A program made the translations under genes and the position numbers. Below the pieces are notes generated by a model, which was not told the DNA's origin, searched no databases, and saw nothing but the letters and a program-made list of their open reading frames with translations. A stretch of DNA of 64,000 nucleotides from Poriferisodalis sp965226645 (GTDB taxonomy: Bacteria; Actinomycetota; Acidimicrobiia; Acidimicrobiales; Poriferisodalaceae), in contig CBDDDL010000001.1 in NCBI GenBank assembly GCA_965226645.1, positions 1 to 64,000 of the forward strand, in the 5' to 3' direction. Positions 25,305 to 34,072 of the stretch are shown here, piece after piece. How positions within the stretch are numbered: position 1 is the first letter of the stretch; each line of letters begins with the position of its first letter.

Positions 25305-27014
25305 ATGAAGCGCACAGACGTTCGCAGCGAAGCGGCGGCGGGAATGCCGACAGGTTTGATGCCGGTGGACGACGCTGCTGTGGCTCCATCACCCGATGTG
25401 GCGCCTGCGGTCGGGCCGGTGTTGACCACGCCGGCGCCTCCGGCCGGGACGGCGTTGCCGGTGGAGTCGGTGGAGTCGGTGGAGTCGGTGGTGTGCGGTG
25501 CCCGTGATGTGGTCGCTGGGGCATCGCGGGTGCCGTTGGACGCTGCAGACAGCGACACGCTCGCCCAGGTCATCGCCGCCGCCGGGCGGCTGCGCTCAGC
25601 GACAGAAGCGCTGCTGCTGAACGCCACCGCGGCTTTGGAGGCTGCGCGTGCGGGCTCTGGCCGCACGGCGCTGCGCGACAAGGCACGCCTGAGCGTGCGC
25701 CGGGCCAAGCGCACCGTCGAGGTCAGCGAACAGGTCGCCCAGATGCCCAATGTCGCACGCGGCTTGGCTTTGGGCGAGCTCACCGCCCAGCACGTCGAAG
25801 TGCTCGCCGACGCTGCCCGGCAAACCAGCCCCCAAGCCGTCAACAACGCCGCGGAACTCCTCGAAGCCGCCGCAGCGGTCGCACCCGAAGTGCTGCGCCG
25901 TGACGCACGCGACTTCGCGGCCCGTCACGATCCCGATGCTGCGCGGACGGTGCTGGATCGTCAGCGCCGCGACCGCAGCGCCGCCATGTTCATCGACGAG
26001 TCCACCGGCATGGGCGTGCTCAACGCCCGCCTCGACCCGGTCAGCTACGCGCTGGTGCTCCAAGCCGTCGAGAACTACAACGACGCCCTGTGGCGACAAG
26101 ACGGCGGACGCGACGGCACACCGGAACAGATCCGCGACAACCGCCAACGCCGCGCCGACAGCATCTTCGAAATGCTCACCAACCGCAACGCCCTCGCAAC
26201 CATCGGCCACCCCGCCGCACGAACCGGCAACACCGCCCACCCGTCACCGGGCGAAGGCAGGCCTGGCCGCAACGGCAACCACACCGAACACGCCCAAAGC
26301 GACCACGGCCGGCACGGCCGCAACAACGAGTCCGAACCAGGCCACAGCGGCGACGTCGTGCCCGCGGACGCAGCAGGCCGCTCGGTCGAGCGGTGGCGGC
26401 CCTCACAAGCACCCAACCAGCTCGTGATCATCGCCGACATCGGCGTCATCGACGGCACCAAACCCGACGGGCTCTGCGAAATGCTCGGCGGCGGACCCGT
26501 CCCACCCCAGATCCTCAACAACCTCTCACCCGACACGCACATCACCGGCGCACTGTTCGCCGGACCCGGACAAGTGCTATGGCTCGGACGAGGCGGCCGC
26601 CACGCCACCGTCGCACAACAGCTCGCCATCGCGATACGCGACCGCGGCTGCGTGCTGTGTCGCGCACCCATGCACCGCTGCAAACACCACCACATCGATG
26701 AATGGGCCGCCGACAACGGCACCACCGACACCGACAACCTCGCCGCCCTCTGCGACCGCTGCCACACAGACCTCCACAACAACAACCAACGGCTCGAGCA
26801 CCACCCCGCCACCGGCCACTGGGACACCACACCCCGCCCCGCCGGCGGCAACCGAACTGACACCACCAACAAGACCGCCACCAACAAGGTCGGCGACACC
26901 CGGGCCGACGGCACCACTGGGGCTTCCCCGCGGGACCCACCGGGCTTCTCGCGTCCCGCAGCCGCGGCGTGTGACACCACTGGGGCTTCCGCGGGACCCA
27001 CACTCTCACCATGA
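25305..27014 (+). CDS. DUF222-HNH endonuclease family protein (13E12-type)
   Basis: I chose ATG 25305; the frame opens at 25221. An N-terminal DUF222 helical domain (LAQVIAAAGRLRSATEALLL through RRADSIFEMLTN) is followed by a disordered His/Gly/Asn-rich linker. The HNH nuclease motif near the C-terminus has CVLCRAPMHRCKHHHIDEW, then LAALCDRCHTDLHNNNQRL, with paired cysteines and histidines. The tail is low complexity with a duplicated TTGAS-type segment. This family is abundant in actinobacterial genomes and often associated with mobile DNA; its biological target is not established. Its stop overlaps the next ATG (ATGA). Confidence 0.85.
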   Translation: MKRTDVRSEAAAGMPTGLMPVDDAAVAPSPDVAPAVGPVLTTPAPPAGTALPVESVESVESVVCGARDVVAGASRVPLDAADSDTLAQVIAAAGRLRSATEALLLNATAALEAARAGSGRTALRDKARLSVRRAKRTVEVSEQVAQMPNVARGLALGELTAQHVEVLADAARQTSPQAVNNAAELLEAAAAVAPEVLRRDARDFAARHDPDAARTVLDRQRRDRSAAMFIDESTGMGVLNARLDPVSYALVLQAVENYNDALWRQDGGRDGTPEQIRDNRQRRADSIFEMLTNRNALATIGHPAARTGNTAHPSPGEGRPGRNGNHTEHAQSDHGRHGRNNESEPGHSGDVVPADAAGRSVERWRPSQAPNQLVIIADIGVIDGTKPDGLCEMLGGGPVPPQILNNLSPDTHITGALFAGPGQVLWLGRGGRHATVAQQLAIAIRDRGCVLCRAPMHRCKHHHIDEWAADNGTTDTDNLAALCDRCHTDLHNNNQRLEHHPATGHWDTTPRPAGGNRTDTTNKTATNKVGDTRADGTTGASPRDPPGFSRPAAAACDTTGASAGPTLSP

Positions 27015-27544
27015 CCGACACCACCAGCAGCAGGGCTGAGGACACCCGCGAACACAACACAGACCCCACAGGAGGCTCTGGCACGACCGATTCACCCATC
27101 GACGGGCTGCGCGGCGTGCACCAGTTCGCAACGCTGACCGGCAGCGCCAACTCCGAGACATTCAAACAACGCGTGCAAGAGCGCCTGCTGATCACCGAGC
27201 ACCCCATCGTCAGGGTCCATCCCGAAACCGGCGAGCGAGTCCTCTATGTCAGTCCGGCGTTCCTGAAGTCAATCGTCGGCCTCGCCCCACGAGAAAGCCA
27301 GGCCCTGCTCGAACTGCTCTGGGAGCACGCCGTCAGGACGGACTTCACCGTGCGCTTTCGATGGGAGCCCGGCTGCGTCGCATTCTGGGACAACCGAGCA
27401 ACAGCCCACCTCGCGCCACGAGACATCTTCGCAACCGACTTCGACCGACAGTTCTGGCGGGTCACGCTGATGGGGGAAGTGCCGGTCGGGGTCGACGGCC
27501 GCTCGTCGATATCACTCGAAGGCGACTCCATCACCCCGGCATAA
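27011..27544 (+). pseudogene. TauD/TfdA dioxygenase C-terminal half
   Basis: After a 33-residue Thr/Asp-rich leader that does not belong to the family, the sequence becomes a TauD C-terminal half: TEHPIVRVHPETGERVLYV, VGLAPRESQALLELLWEHAV, FRWEPGCVAFWDNRATAHLA. The distal iron-binding His and the 2-oxoglutarate Arg region are present, but the N-terminal half with the HxD iron ligands is missing. The enzyme cannot be active. It is coupled to the HNH gene by a 4-base overlap, probably by chance after a deletion. 27545-27681 holds only a short minus-strand scrap (FWEAFVSDYAAIEAWLDADF) without a start. Confidence 0.7.
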
Positions 27545-27681
27545 GCGCTCGCCGCATCACCGCCGCTCGAACGACACTTCCGGGTGAAGCAGAAACCCAG
27601 GAAAATCAGCGTCGAGCCACGCCTCTATGGCCGCATAGTCACTGACGAACGCCTCCCAGAACGCAAGTGGGGCGCGGCCGG

Positions 27682-29133
27682 TCAGGACCGGTGGGCTTCG
27701 ATAGCCGCGAGGGCGTCTTCGAGGGATTCGACGCCAACCACAGTGACTGAGGGCCCGGCCACGGCGACGGCTTCTTCGACTTGGGACGCGGGCACGAGGA
27801 AGAGATCGGTACCGGTTCGCACAACGGCGTGAGACTTCTGGGGCACGCCTCCGATGGGTCCGACCGAGCCGTCGTGGTGGATGGTGCCGGTGGCGGCCAC
27901 ATCGAGGTTGCCGGTGAGCGGTTCGGGCGTCAGCGCATCGATGACCGACAGCGTGAATGCGAGGCCCGCCGAGGGACCGCCGATGTTCTCCACGTTGAGC
28001 CTCACATCGATCGGGAGCTCGGCGAAATCGACGTGGGTCGTGATGATGACGCCCAGCAGAGTGACGCCATTTCGCTCGGCGAGGGTCACGCTGACGGGGC
28101 GGGTCTCGCCTTCGGGGTCGAGGGCAGTCAGCACGACGACGGCGCCCGGTGCATGCGAGCGGATCAATTCGGCCAGTTCGGCTGCGGTCATGACGGGATC
28201 GCCGTCAACGAACTGCACGATGTCGCCCGACAGCAGGGCGTCCTCAGCGGGCGAACCGGGCATCACCCGCTCGACTCGGGCGCCGATCGGCGTCATGACG
28301 TCGTAGCCCAGATGCTCAAGACCAACCGCCACGGCGACCTGCGTGGACTGATCCATCTGGAAGCGTCCATCTTGACGGTTCTCCGCAACGGTGCGCTCGC
28401 CGAGGATTTCTTCGATGTCGACGACTTCGAGGGCACCGTCAAGCCAGCCGCCGATGACTTCGAACAGGGAAGGCGCGAAGCTGGCGCGAACACTGACGAG
28501 GCTGATCGAGGCGTCCGACGCGTACTCCGGATGGTCGACGACGTGGACGAATTGTTCGATGTCGAACGTTCCGCCCGGTGCCACGACCACCTTGTCCTCG
28601 AAGGTCCACCGCAGCCCGGCGATGATCACAAGTGCCACAGCCAGCTGCGCGAAGAACGCAACGACGAACCACCGCGGCATCTGTGTTGTGTCGTGTGGTT
28701 GGGTGTCGACGGTGGTCGCTCCGTTGGCGAGGATGCCGACGTTGTCGGCGGCGGGGGCGTCGGTTTCGACCTCGGAGTCGTCGACCTCGGAAACGTTGCG
28801 TTCGGAAACGTTGCGTTCGGAATGGTCGACCTCGGCGACGTGGACTTCGGCGCTGCGGGCCGCGGGCGGCAGCCATCCGACGCCTGAATCGTCGAGCGGG
28901 CCCGCCAGCGCACGCCAGCCGAGGTCGTCGCGTTCTTCGTCTTCGGCGTCCCTTCGCGCAGGAGCGACGTTCGTCGGTTCGGCCTCAGGCGGCACGTGGG
29001 GTCCAGCGTCGACGGCCTCGACGCGCTCGCCGGACCCGTCGGCGGGCCTGGTCGGCATCGCTGCGCTGCTCTTGGCGTCGGTGACGTTCGGCTCGTCCGC
29101 GGGCGGATCGATCACAGGCGCACAGCGTGCCAT
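27682..29133 (-). CDS. YlbL-like membrane-anchored PDZ and Lon-type serine protease
   Basis: The start chosen is ATG 29133 (MARCAPVIDPP); frames upstream are repeat DNA. A long acidic cytoplasmic N-terminus is followed by one transmembrane helix (WFVVAFFAQLAVALVIIAGL), an extracytoplasmic region, a PDZ domain (GARVERVMPGSPAEDALLSG) and a Lon S16 proteolytic domain. The catalytic Ser is in NIGGPSAGLAF (about residue 388) and the Lys in GGVPQKSHAV (about 433). Expected role: envelope protein processing or quality control. The N-terminal region contains a SERNVSERNVSE repeat. Confidence 0.85.
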   Translation of the reverse strand: MARCAPVIDPPADEPNVTDAKSSAAMPTRPADGSGERVEAVDAGPHVPPEAEPTNVAPARRDAEDEERDDLGWRALAGPLDDSGVGWLPPAARSAEVHVAEVDHSERNVSERNVSEVDDSEVETDAPAADNVGILANGATTVDTQPHDTTQMPRWFVVAFFAQLAVALVIIAGLRWTFEDKVVVAPGGTFDIEQFVHVVDHPEYASDASISLVSVRASFAPSLFEVIGGWLDGALEVVDIEEILGERTVAENRQDGRFQMDQSTQVAVAVGLEHLGYDVMTPIGARVERVMPGSPAEDALLSGDIVQFVDGDPVMTAAELAELIRSHAPGAVVVLTALDPEGETRPVSVTLAERNGVTLLGVIITTHVDFAELPIDVRLNVENIGGPSAGLAFTLSVIDALTPEPLTGNLDVAATGTIHHDGSVGPIGGVPQKSHAVVRTGTDLFLVPASQVEEAVAVAGPSVTVVGVESLEDALAAIEAHRS

Positions 29134-29215
29134 GAAGCCTGCCGCGGCCAACCGCGGATCGTTGCTCGCGGATCGGGACGGCGGATCGGGACGGCGGATC
29201 GTGCATATTGGACAG

Positions 29216-29374
29216 GTGGAAAGCTGGCCGAACAAGCCGACTGCGTTGTGGCGCAGGCTGGTCGCCGTCATTGGCCTGGGGGTCTTCGCCGCGACCTGCG
29301 CAGCTGCGCTGGTCGCGATCGTGGTCATCGGCGCTGCAGTCGGTGCGCTTGTGCTCGAAGCCGTCATCGGATGA
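29216..29374 (+). CDS. small single-pass membrane protein
   Basis: GTG 29216 gives a 52-residue peptide: a short WPNKPTALWRR cytoplasmic head, then a hydrophobic helix VAVIGLGVFAATCAAALVAI and a second hydrophobic stretch. It is divergent from the YlbL-like gene (82 bases between starts). The ribosome-binding site is weak. No family recognised. Confidence 0.4.
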   Translation: MESWPNKPTALWRRLVAVIGLGVFAATCAAALVAIVVIGAAVGALVLEAVIG

Positions 29375-29545
29375 ACGACACCCACACCCACCAAACCAAC
29401 GCGGCACCCAAACGAGCCACACCCGCCAAACCAACGCCCGCCCCAAATAAACGACACCCACACCCACCAAACCAACGCGGCACCCAAACGAGCCACACCC
29501 GCCAAACCAACGCCCGCCCCAAATGAACGACACCCACACCCACCA
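29374..29545. repeat. 76-bp tandem repeat, two and a bit copies
   Basis: Units start at 29374, 29450 and 29526 (the last partial) and begin AACGACACCCACACCCACCA. The two full copies are identical apart from the base after CCCCAAAT. There are no spacers, so this is not a CRISPR. It fills the space before the HEAT-repeat gene. Confidence 0.85.
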
Positions 29546-29563
29546 GCCCGACGTCGGCCCCAG

Positions 29564-30361
29564 ATGAGCGATGCCTACAACCGCCGGCTCAAAGCGGTGA
29601 TGGCTGGGCACCGCGGAGACGACGCCGCGGCGGAACAGCTGCTGGCCGACGAGGAACCGTCCGTCCGGGCTGCGGCGCTCGGTGCGCTGGCGCGCTGCGG
29701 AGCGCTGACGGCTGTGCACGTCTCGACGGCGTTGCAGGATCCTGCGACCCAAGTGCGCTGCCGGGCCGCCGAACTGGCGCCGCCGGATATGCCGCTCGTT
29801 CACCTGCTCACCGACGAGAACGCGTCGGTCGTGGAGGCAGCGGCGACGGCACTTGGTGAACGCGACTGGGACGCGACGCCTGTAAGCGAGCTGTGCCGAA
29901 TCGCCACCGGCCACGACGACGCGCTGTGCCGGGAAAGCGCTGTCGCCGCCCTCGGAGCCATCGCCGCGGGATTGGACATCGACGATGACCCCAACGACGG
30001 GGATCCGAACGACGGGGACGCGCCACACGACGAAACCGGTTCGCACATTGCGGCCGACGAACATCGCTCCGTCGTGACGCACCGTTCGAGCGCAGCGCCG
30101 CCCGAGAACGCGCCACCCGACGCGGATGCAATGCATGCCTCCGACGACGGGTGGCCGCATCGCGTCGCCGCTCGTTCTGCGGCACTCGAGGTGCTGCTCG
30201 CTGCGATGGACGACCGGCCCCAGATCCGCCGACGTGCACTGTTGGGCTTGCACCAATTTGCCGACGGGAGCGCCGAATCAGCCGTGAGGGCCGCGCTCGA
30301 CGACAACGACCGCCAAGTGCGCGCCGTCGCCGGCGAACTGCTCGGCGTACCCGTCCGCTAA
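29564..30361 (+). CDS. HEAT-repeat protein
   Basis: The 265-residue protein consists of helical repeats: PSVRAAALGALARCGALTAV, TQVRCRAAELA, ASVVEAAATALGERDW, LCRESAVAALGAIAAG, then an acidic/His-rich disordered insert (about residues 140-200) and two further repeats (PQIRRRALLGLHQFADG, RQVRAVAGELLG). HEAT repeats bind proteins or serve as scaffolds. The stop overlaps the convergent binding-protein gene by 4 bases. No enzymatic domain is visible. Confidence 0.75.
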   Translation: MSDAYNRRLKAVMAGHRGDDAAAEQLLADEEPSVRAAALGALARCGALTAVHVSTALQDPATQVRCRAAELAPPDMPLVHLLTDENASVVEAAATALGERDWDATPVSELCRIATGHDDALCRESAVAALGAIAAGLDIDDDPNDGDPNDGDAPHDETGSHIAADEHRSVVTHRSSAAPPENAPPDADAMHASDDGWPHRVAARSAALEVLLAAMDDRPQIRRRALLGLHQFADGSAESAVRAALDDNDRQVRAVAGELLGVPVR

Positions 30362-31758
30362 CGCGCAGCGTCGAGACGAACCCGCAACTCGAACATCAAC
30401 TCCAACACATCCACGACCAGCACTTGCAGCAGCCCGCGCTCGTCACCGCCGATCTCGGTGCGCCCGTACAGCCGCAACGTTCGCAACGGCCCGCCGCCGA
30501 CCGGCTCGCCGAGGTCCACGCCGACACGCGGCAACCCCGGCAGCGTGCTGCCGTCGAAGTCAACGGGGTCGATCCCAGGCGCCAGCTGCAGCAGCCGGTC
30601 GCGGCTGAGGTCGCCACGACCCTCCGCTTCTTCCAGCAGCGCATGCAGACGCAGCTGCGACATCCAGCCCAGCCGCGTCCGAACATCTGGCGTCATCGCA
30701 GCCACAGCATCGGCACCAAACGCAGCCCAGGCCTCAATGAATTTGTCCATCACACCCGACGCGCCGAGCGCCCACGGCGGCCCGGGATCGATCAGCAGCT
30801 CAACAGCGTCCGGCGTGAGCACATCAGCAGCGAGTGCCGCTCGGCGCACAACCGCCAGACCCGGCGGCAGCGCTTCGAGCACATCTGCTGCCCGCGACTC
30901 GGCAACCTCCACCAGCACGTGAGGACACTGCCGGTCTGCAACCGCTTCAGCGACATCCACGACCGACGCATCGAGATCGACCACCTCGATGTCGTCCACG
31001 TCGAGGTCAAGCATCGGTTGATCGACGTAGGGCCCGGAGCCGCTCCACGACCGCGCCGCCCGAGCCACCCGGCGTCCCAGCGGCGAGCCGTCCACGATGA
31101 CGCACCAGCTCGCACCCAGCCCAGCCGTGCGGTACTGCTCCAGCAGCGCCACCGTCGTCAGCTCGACCGGCGTGGCGAAGGTGAGCACGCCCGCACGCCG
31201 CTCGTCACGCAGCGTCGCGGTGGCAGCCACCACGGGATAGGGCTCGATGCCGAATTCGACGAAGTCGCTCACGTAGGCGAGCGCCGCCACCGACTCCCGC
31301 AATTCGATCAGGCCCCGTCGAGCGTCGACCCGCGTGCTGGCGTGATCGACGACGGTGAGCTCCACCCCGTAGCGGCCGCCAAGACCGCCACGTGCATTGA
31401 CGGCGTCCCAGTACGCCTCGACGCCGGCGAGAGCTGCACGGTCTGCTTGGGCTGCGGGCCCCGACAAATCCACCAGCACGCCCAGCCACAGCGTCCCGAC
31501 GTCGAAGCCGATCACCGGATCGGGTTCGGGCACCCTCGACGTCGGCACCGAGCCGTCAGTCTCGCCCGCACACCCCGCGGCCAAGAGCACGGCTGCCACA
31601 AGCACTGCGGCGAGCACAGTGAACGCGGCTACGGCCGACTGCCGCCGCAACTTCCCGGCCGGCGGGGGCAGCTCCGAGCGACGCGTCGAAACTTGTCGCA
31701 CCCCCTCAACACGATGGGCCGATGCCGAAACCGACACAACATTCGATGCTGGCTTCAT
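30358..31758 (-). CDS. branched-chain amino-acid-type ABC binding lipoprotein homologue
   Basis: The ATG at 31758 opens a 466-residue protein with a hydrophobic signal ending in LLAAGCAGE (lipobox Cys). The body fits the Peripla_BP_6 fold: LWLGVLVDLSGPAAQADRAA, LAGVEAYWDAVNARGGLGGR, VELTVVDHAS. This opening (ligand-sensing, then VNARGGL) is typical of LivJ-like sensors. No permease genes are nearby, so it may act as a receptor or an orphan binding protein. It lies 30 bases downstream of the MreB-like gene and is probably co-transcribed with it. Confidence 0.7.
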   Translation of the reverse strand: MKPASNVVSVSASAHRVEGVRQVSTRRSELPPPAGKLRRQSAVAAFTVLAAVLVAAVLLAAGCAGETDGSVPTSRVPEPDPVIGFDVGTLWLGVLVDLSGPAAQADRAALAGVEAYWDAVNARGGLGGRYGVELTVVDHASTRVDARRGLIELRESVAALAYVSDFVEFGIEPYPVVAATATLRDERRAGVLTFATPVELTTVALLEQYRTAGLGASWCVIVDGSPLGRRVARAARSWSGSGPYVDQPMLDLDVDDIEVVDLDASVVDVAEAVADRQCPHVLVEVAESRAADVLEALPPGLAVVRRAALAADVLTPDAVELLIDPGPPWALGASGVMDKFIEAWAAFGADAVAAMTPDVRTRLGWMSQLRLHALLEEAEGRGDLSRDRLLQLAPGIDPVDFDGSTLPGLPRVGVDLGEPVGGGPLRTLRLYGRTEIGGDERGLLQVLVVDVLELMFELRVRLDAAR

Positions 31759-31788
31759 CGAGCGGCACGGCCGAGCCAGGTGGCTTCG

Positions 31789-32862
31789 CTACCGGCCGGG
31801 GATCGTGTGCGACGCGTGCAGCGCGTCGAAGTTCTCGAGCGCCCGTCCGGCTCCGAGGACCACCGTCTCCAGCGGTGTCTCTGCCCGAAGCACCGGTACA
31901 CGCGTCTCACTGGCGATTCGCTGATCCAGACCTCGCAGCAGCGAACCGCCGCCGACCATCAGCGCACCGACATGAATGAGGTCTTGCGCGAGCTCGGGTG
32001 GCGCCTCGCTTAGGCACTCGAGCACTGCGGCCACGATGATCTCCACCGTGTCAGCCAGCGCCGAGCGCACCTCAGTCGGCGTGATGAGGAACGTCCGGGG
32101 CAGACCGGTGGTCAGGTCGCGGCCCTTCACTTCAGCGTCATACTTGTCGTCGACCGGCCACGCCGAGCCGATGCTGATCTTCAGCTCCTCAGCGGTGCGC
32201 TCGCCGATGGCGATGCCATGCACCCGGCGGATGTAACTCATCAATGCGGAGTCGAAGTCGAATGAGCCGACCCGGACAGCCTTCAGCGATACCAGGCCGC
32301 CGAGGGACACCATTGCGATCTCCGCGGTGCCGCCGCCGATGTCGATCACCAACGACCCCGTGGGCTCGTGGATCGGCAGGCCCGAACCGATGGCTGCCGC
32401 GATCGGCTGCTCGATGAGCCGCACGTCCGAAGCACCGGCGCGGCGCGCGGCCTCGATAACGGCACGGCGTTCGACGGGCGTGATCAGCGACGGCACACAC
32501 ACCGCGACGCGGGTCCGGCCGAAACGGCCCACGCCCACGCCCTGGAGGATCAACCTGATCATGCGCTGGGTGATCTCGAAGTCGGTGATCGCGCCGTTGC
32601 GCAGCGGACGCGCCGCGATGATGTAGCTGGGCGTGCGACCGATCATCTGCCACGCTTCGAGGCCCACCGACAGCACATCGCCGGTCCGCTCGTTGAGCGC
32701 GATAACCGACGGCTCGTTGAACACGATGCCGCGCCCCCGCTCGTACACCAGCGTGTTTGCGGTGCCGAGATCGATCGCCAGGTCACGCGCCAGGGGGACG
32801 CCCCTGGTTGCGGGGACGCTGACGAGGGCGGGGAGCAGGGCGCTTGGGTTCGTCGTCGACAA
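31789..32862 (-). CDS. mreB: MreB-like actin-family protein
   Basis: This is a bacterial actin homologue with all nucleotide motifs: phosphate 1 in LAIDLGTANTLVY, phosphate 2 in LVIDIGGGTAEIAMVS, the adenosine motif in ALMVGGGSLLRGLD, and MreB-type IEQPIAAAIGSGLPIHEPTG. The start is TTG 32862, overlapping the preceding gene by 80 bases; a later start cannot be excluded. The partners mreC, mreD and rodA are not in this window, so this may be a second, Mbl-like copy. Expected role: spatial control of cell-wall synthesis. Confidence 0.85.
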   Translation of the reverse strand: MSTTNPSALLPALVSVPATRGVPLARDLAIDLGTANTLVYERGRGIVFNEPSVIALNERTGDVLSVGLEAWQMIGRTPSYIIAARPLRNGAITDFEITQRMIRLILQGVGVGRFGRTRVAVCVPSLITPVERRAVIEAARRAGASDVRLIEQPIAAAIGSGLPIHEPTGSLVIDIGGGTAEIAMVSLGGLVSLKAVRVGSFDFDSALMSYIRRVHGIAIGERTAEELKISIGSAWPVDDKYDAEVKGRDLTTGLPRTFLITPTEVRSALADTVEIIVAAVLECLSEAPPELAQDLIHVGALMVGGGSLLRGLDQRIASETRVPVLRAETPLETVVLGAGRALENFDALHASHTIPGR

Positions 32863-34072
32863 GGGCGAGATCGGCCCGACGGGCCTCCACGAGACGAACC
32901 GAACCGATAAACCGGCTGGACTCCGGGGTGCGTTCCACCGCGTCGCTGGGGCTCATCTTCGTCGATGCGGGTGGCCTCGTTCCCGTGTCACTCCGCGGCC
33001 GATTGCCTCGCCGCGGATCAGTCGCCGCCGGCCGTCCAGCGCGTGGCGGATCAGACTCGGACGGCCGTCCCGAAACACGTCCCGATCCGCGTCCCGCCGA
33101 TCGATCATTCGTGACACCACGTTCGAGATCACGACGTTCGACACCGCGACGTTCGACACCGCGACGTTCGACACCGCGCCGCTCAAGATCACGACGTTCA
33201 AGATCACGACGTTCAAGATCACGACGTTCAAGATCACGACGTTCAAGATCACGACGTTCGACACCGCGACGTTCGACACCGCGCCGCTCGAGATCACGAT
33301 CTGCTCGCTCACGGCCTTGAGCCGCACTTCCGCGAGACCCGCCGTCGGGCGTACGCGAAGTTTCTCGGCGCCGATCATCGCCTGTCGCCGCCAGCCGTCC
33401 AGCGGGTCGCCGGTCTACGCCGCCCCGAGGATCCGACACACGGTCCGACGACCGACCAGACACCGAACCACCACCAGACACACCAGACCGAGCACCAGCC
33501 GACACCCGACCAGCATCAGACGGGCGCCTCACTACTCGAGCGGAAGGCGCTTCAGGCGGTTCCTCGTCCACGAGGCTGAACGGTATGAGCGGCGGGGGAA
33601 ACGAACCCCGCTCGACCAACCGAATGCCGGCCGGGGCAGGAAAGTCGATCCCTGCGGCCGCATCGTTCCCAACCGGTGGCGACGCGCGACGGCGCGATCT
33701 GCGGCTCTTCGCCTTCCTCGCTTGCATGCGGGCAGCTCTGTCCGACTCGGGCGTCGAAGGTGCGCCGAGGCCACCGACGGCCGCAGCGTCAACCGCGTCA
33801 ACCGCCGAGGCGTCCGCGACGGTCGCTGTCGCTCCAGCCGCTCCGTTAGGCGGAGCACTGCCGAGGCCGGGTCGAATCTTGCTCCAGATGTCGGACGATC
33901 CTGCGGGCTTGTCTTCCGAGCTCTTCGGTGCAAGGTTGGCGAGTTGGCGGCGGAAGGGCTCGATCTCGTCGTCGGACTGCCGCTGTCGCTTCATTCGTGC
34001 GCCGATCCCCAGCACGAGCATCCCGAGCATCGGCACCACCAACGCGATCGCGAGAAACAGCAGCGGACTCAT
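32783..34072 (-). CDS. membrane-anchored, highly charged repeat protein
   Basis: The ATG at 34072 overlaps the moaE stop (ATGA). One N-terminal helix (LLFLAIALVVPMLGMLVLGI) anchors a 429-residue, mostly disordered cytoplasmic protein. It carries an Ala/Asp linker, a short ordered patch (GSFPPPLIPFSLVDEEPPEA), an Arg/Ser-rich region, and a run of five-residue DLERR/GVERR repeats. The arginine-rich repeats could bind nucleic acid or membranes. It precedes and overlaps the mreB-like gene, so a cytoskeletal link is possible. No known family recognised. Confidence 0.6.
   Translation of the reverse strand: MSPLLFLAIALVVPMLGMLVLGIGARMKRQRQSDDEIEPFRRQLANLAPKSSEDKPAGSSDIWSKIRPGLGSAPPNGAAGATATVADASAVDAVDAAAVGGLGAPSTPESDRAARMQARKAKSRRSRRRASPPVGNDAAAGIDFPAPAGIRLVERGSFPPPLIPFSLVDEEPPEAPSARVVRRPSDAGRVSAGARSGVSGGGSVSGRSSDRVSDPRGGVDRRPAGRLAATGDDRRRETSRTPDGGSRGSAAQGRERADRDLERRGVERRGVERRDLERRDLERRDLERRDLERRDLERRGVERRGVERRGVERRDLERGVTNDRSAGRGSGRVSGRPSESDPPRAGRPAATDPRRGNRPRSDTGTRPPASTKMSPSDAVERTPESSRFIGSVRLVEARRADLALVDDEPKRPAPRPRQRPRNQGRPPGA
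33121..33300. repeat. twelve 15-bp in-frame tandem repeats
   Basis: Units every 15 bases alternate GTTCGACACCGCGAC-like and GTTCAAGATCACGAC-like forms (plus strand). They encode GVERR and DLERR on the minus strand. Blocks of identical units show slippage-type expansion. The repeat also keeps the antisense frame open. Confidence 0.9.

Noticed and set aside
29374..29545. CRISPR array
   Set aside because: The repeats are contiguous 76-bp units without spacers. The same applies to the 15-bp array at 33121.
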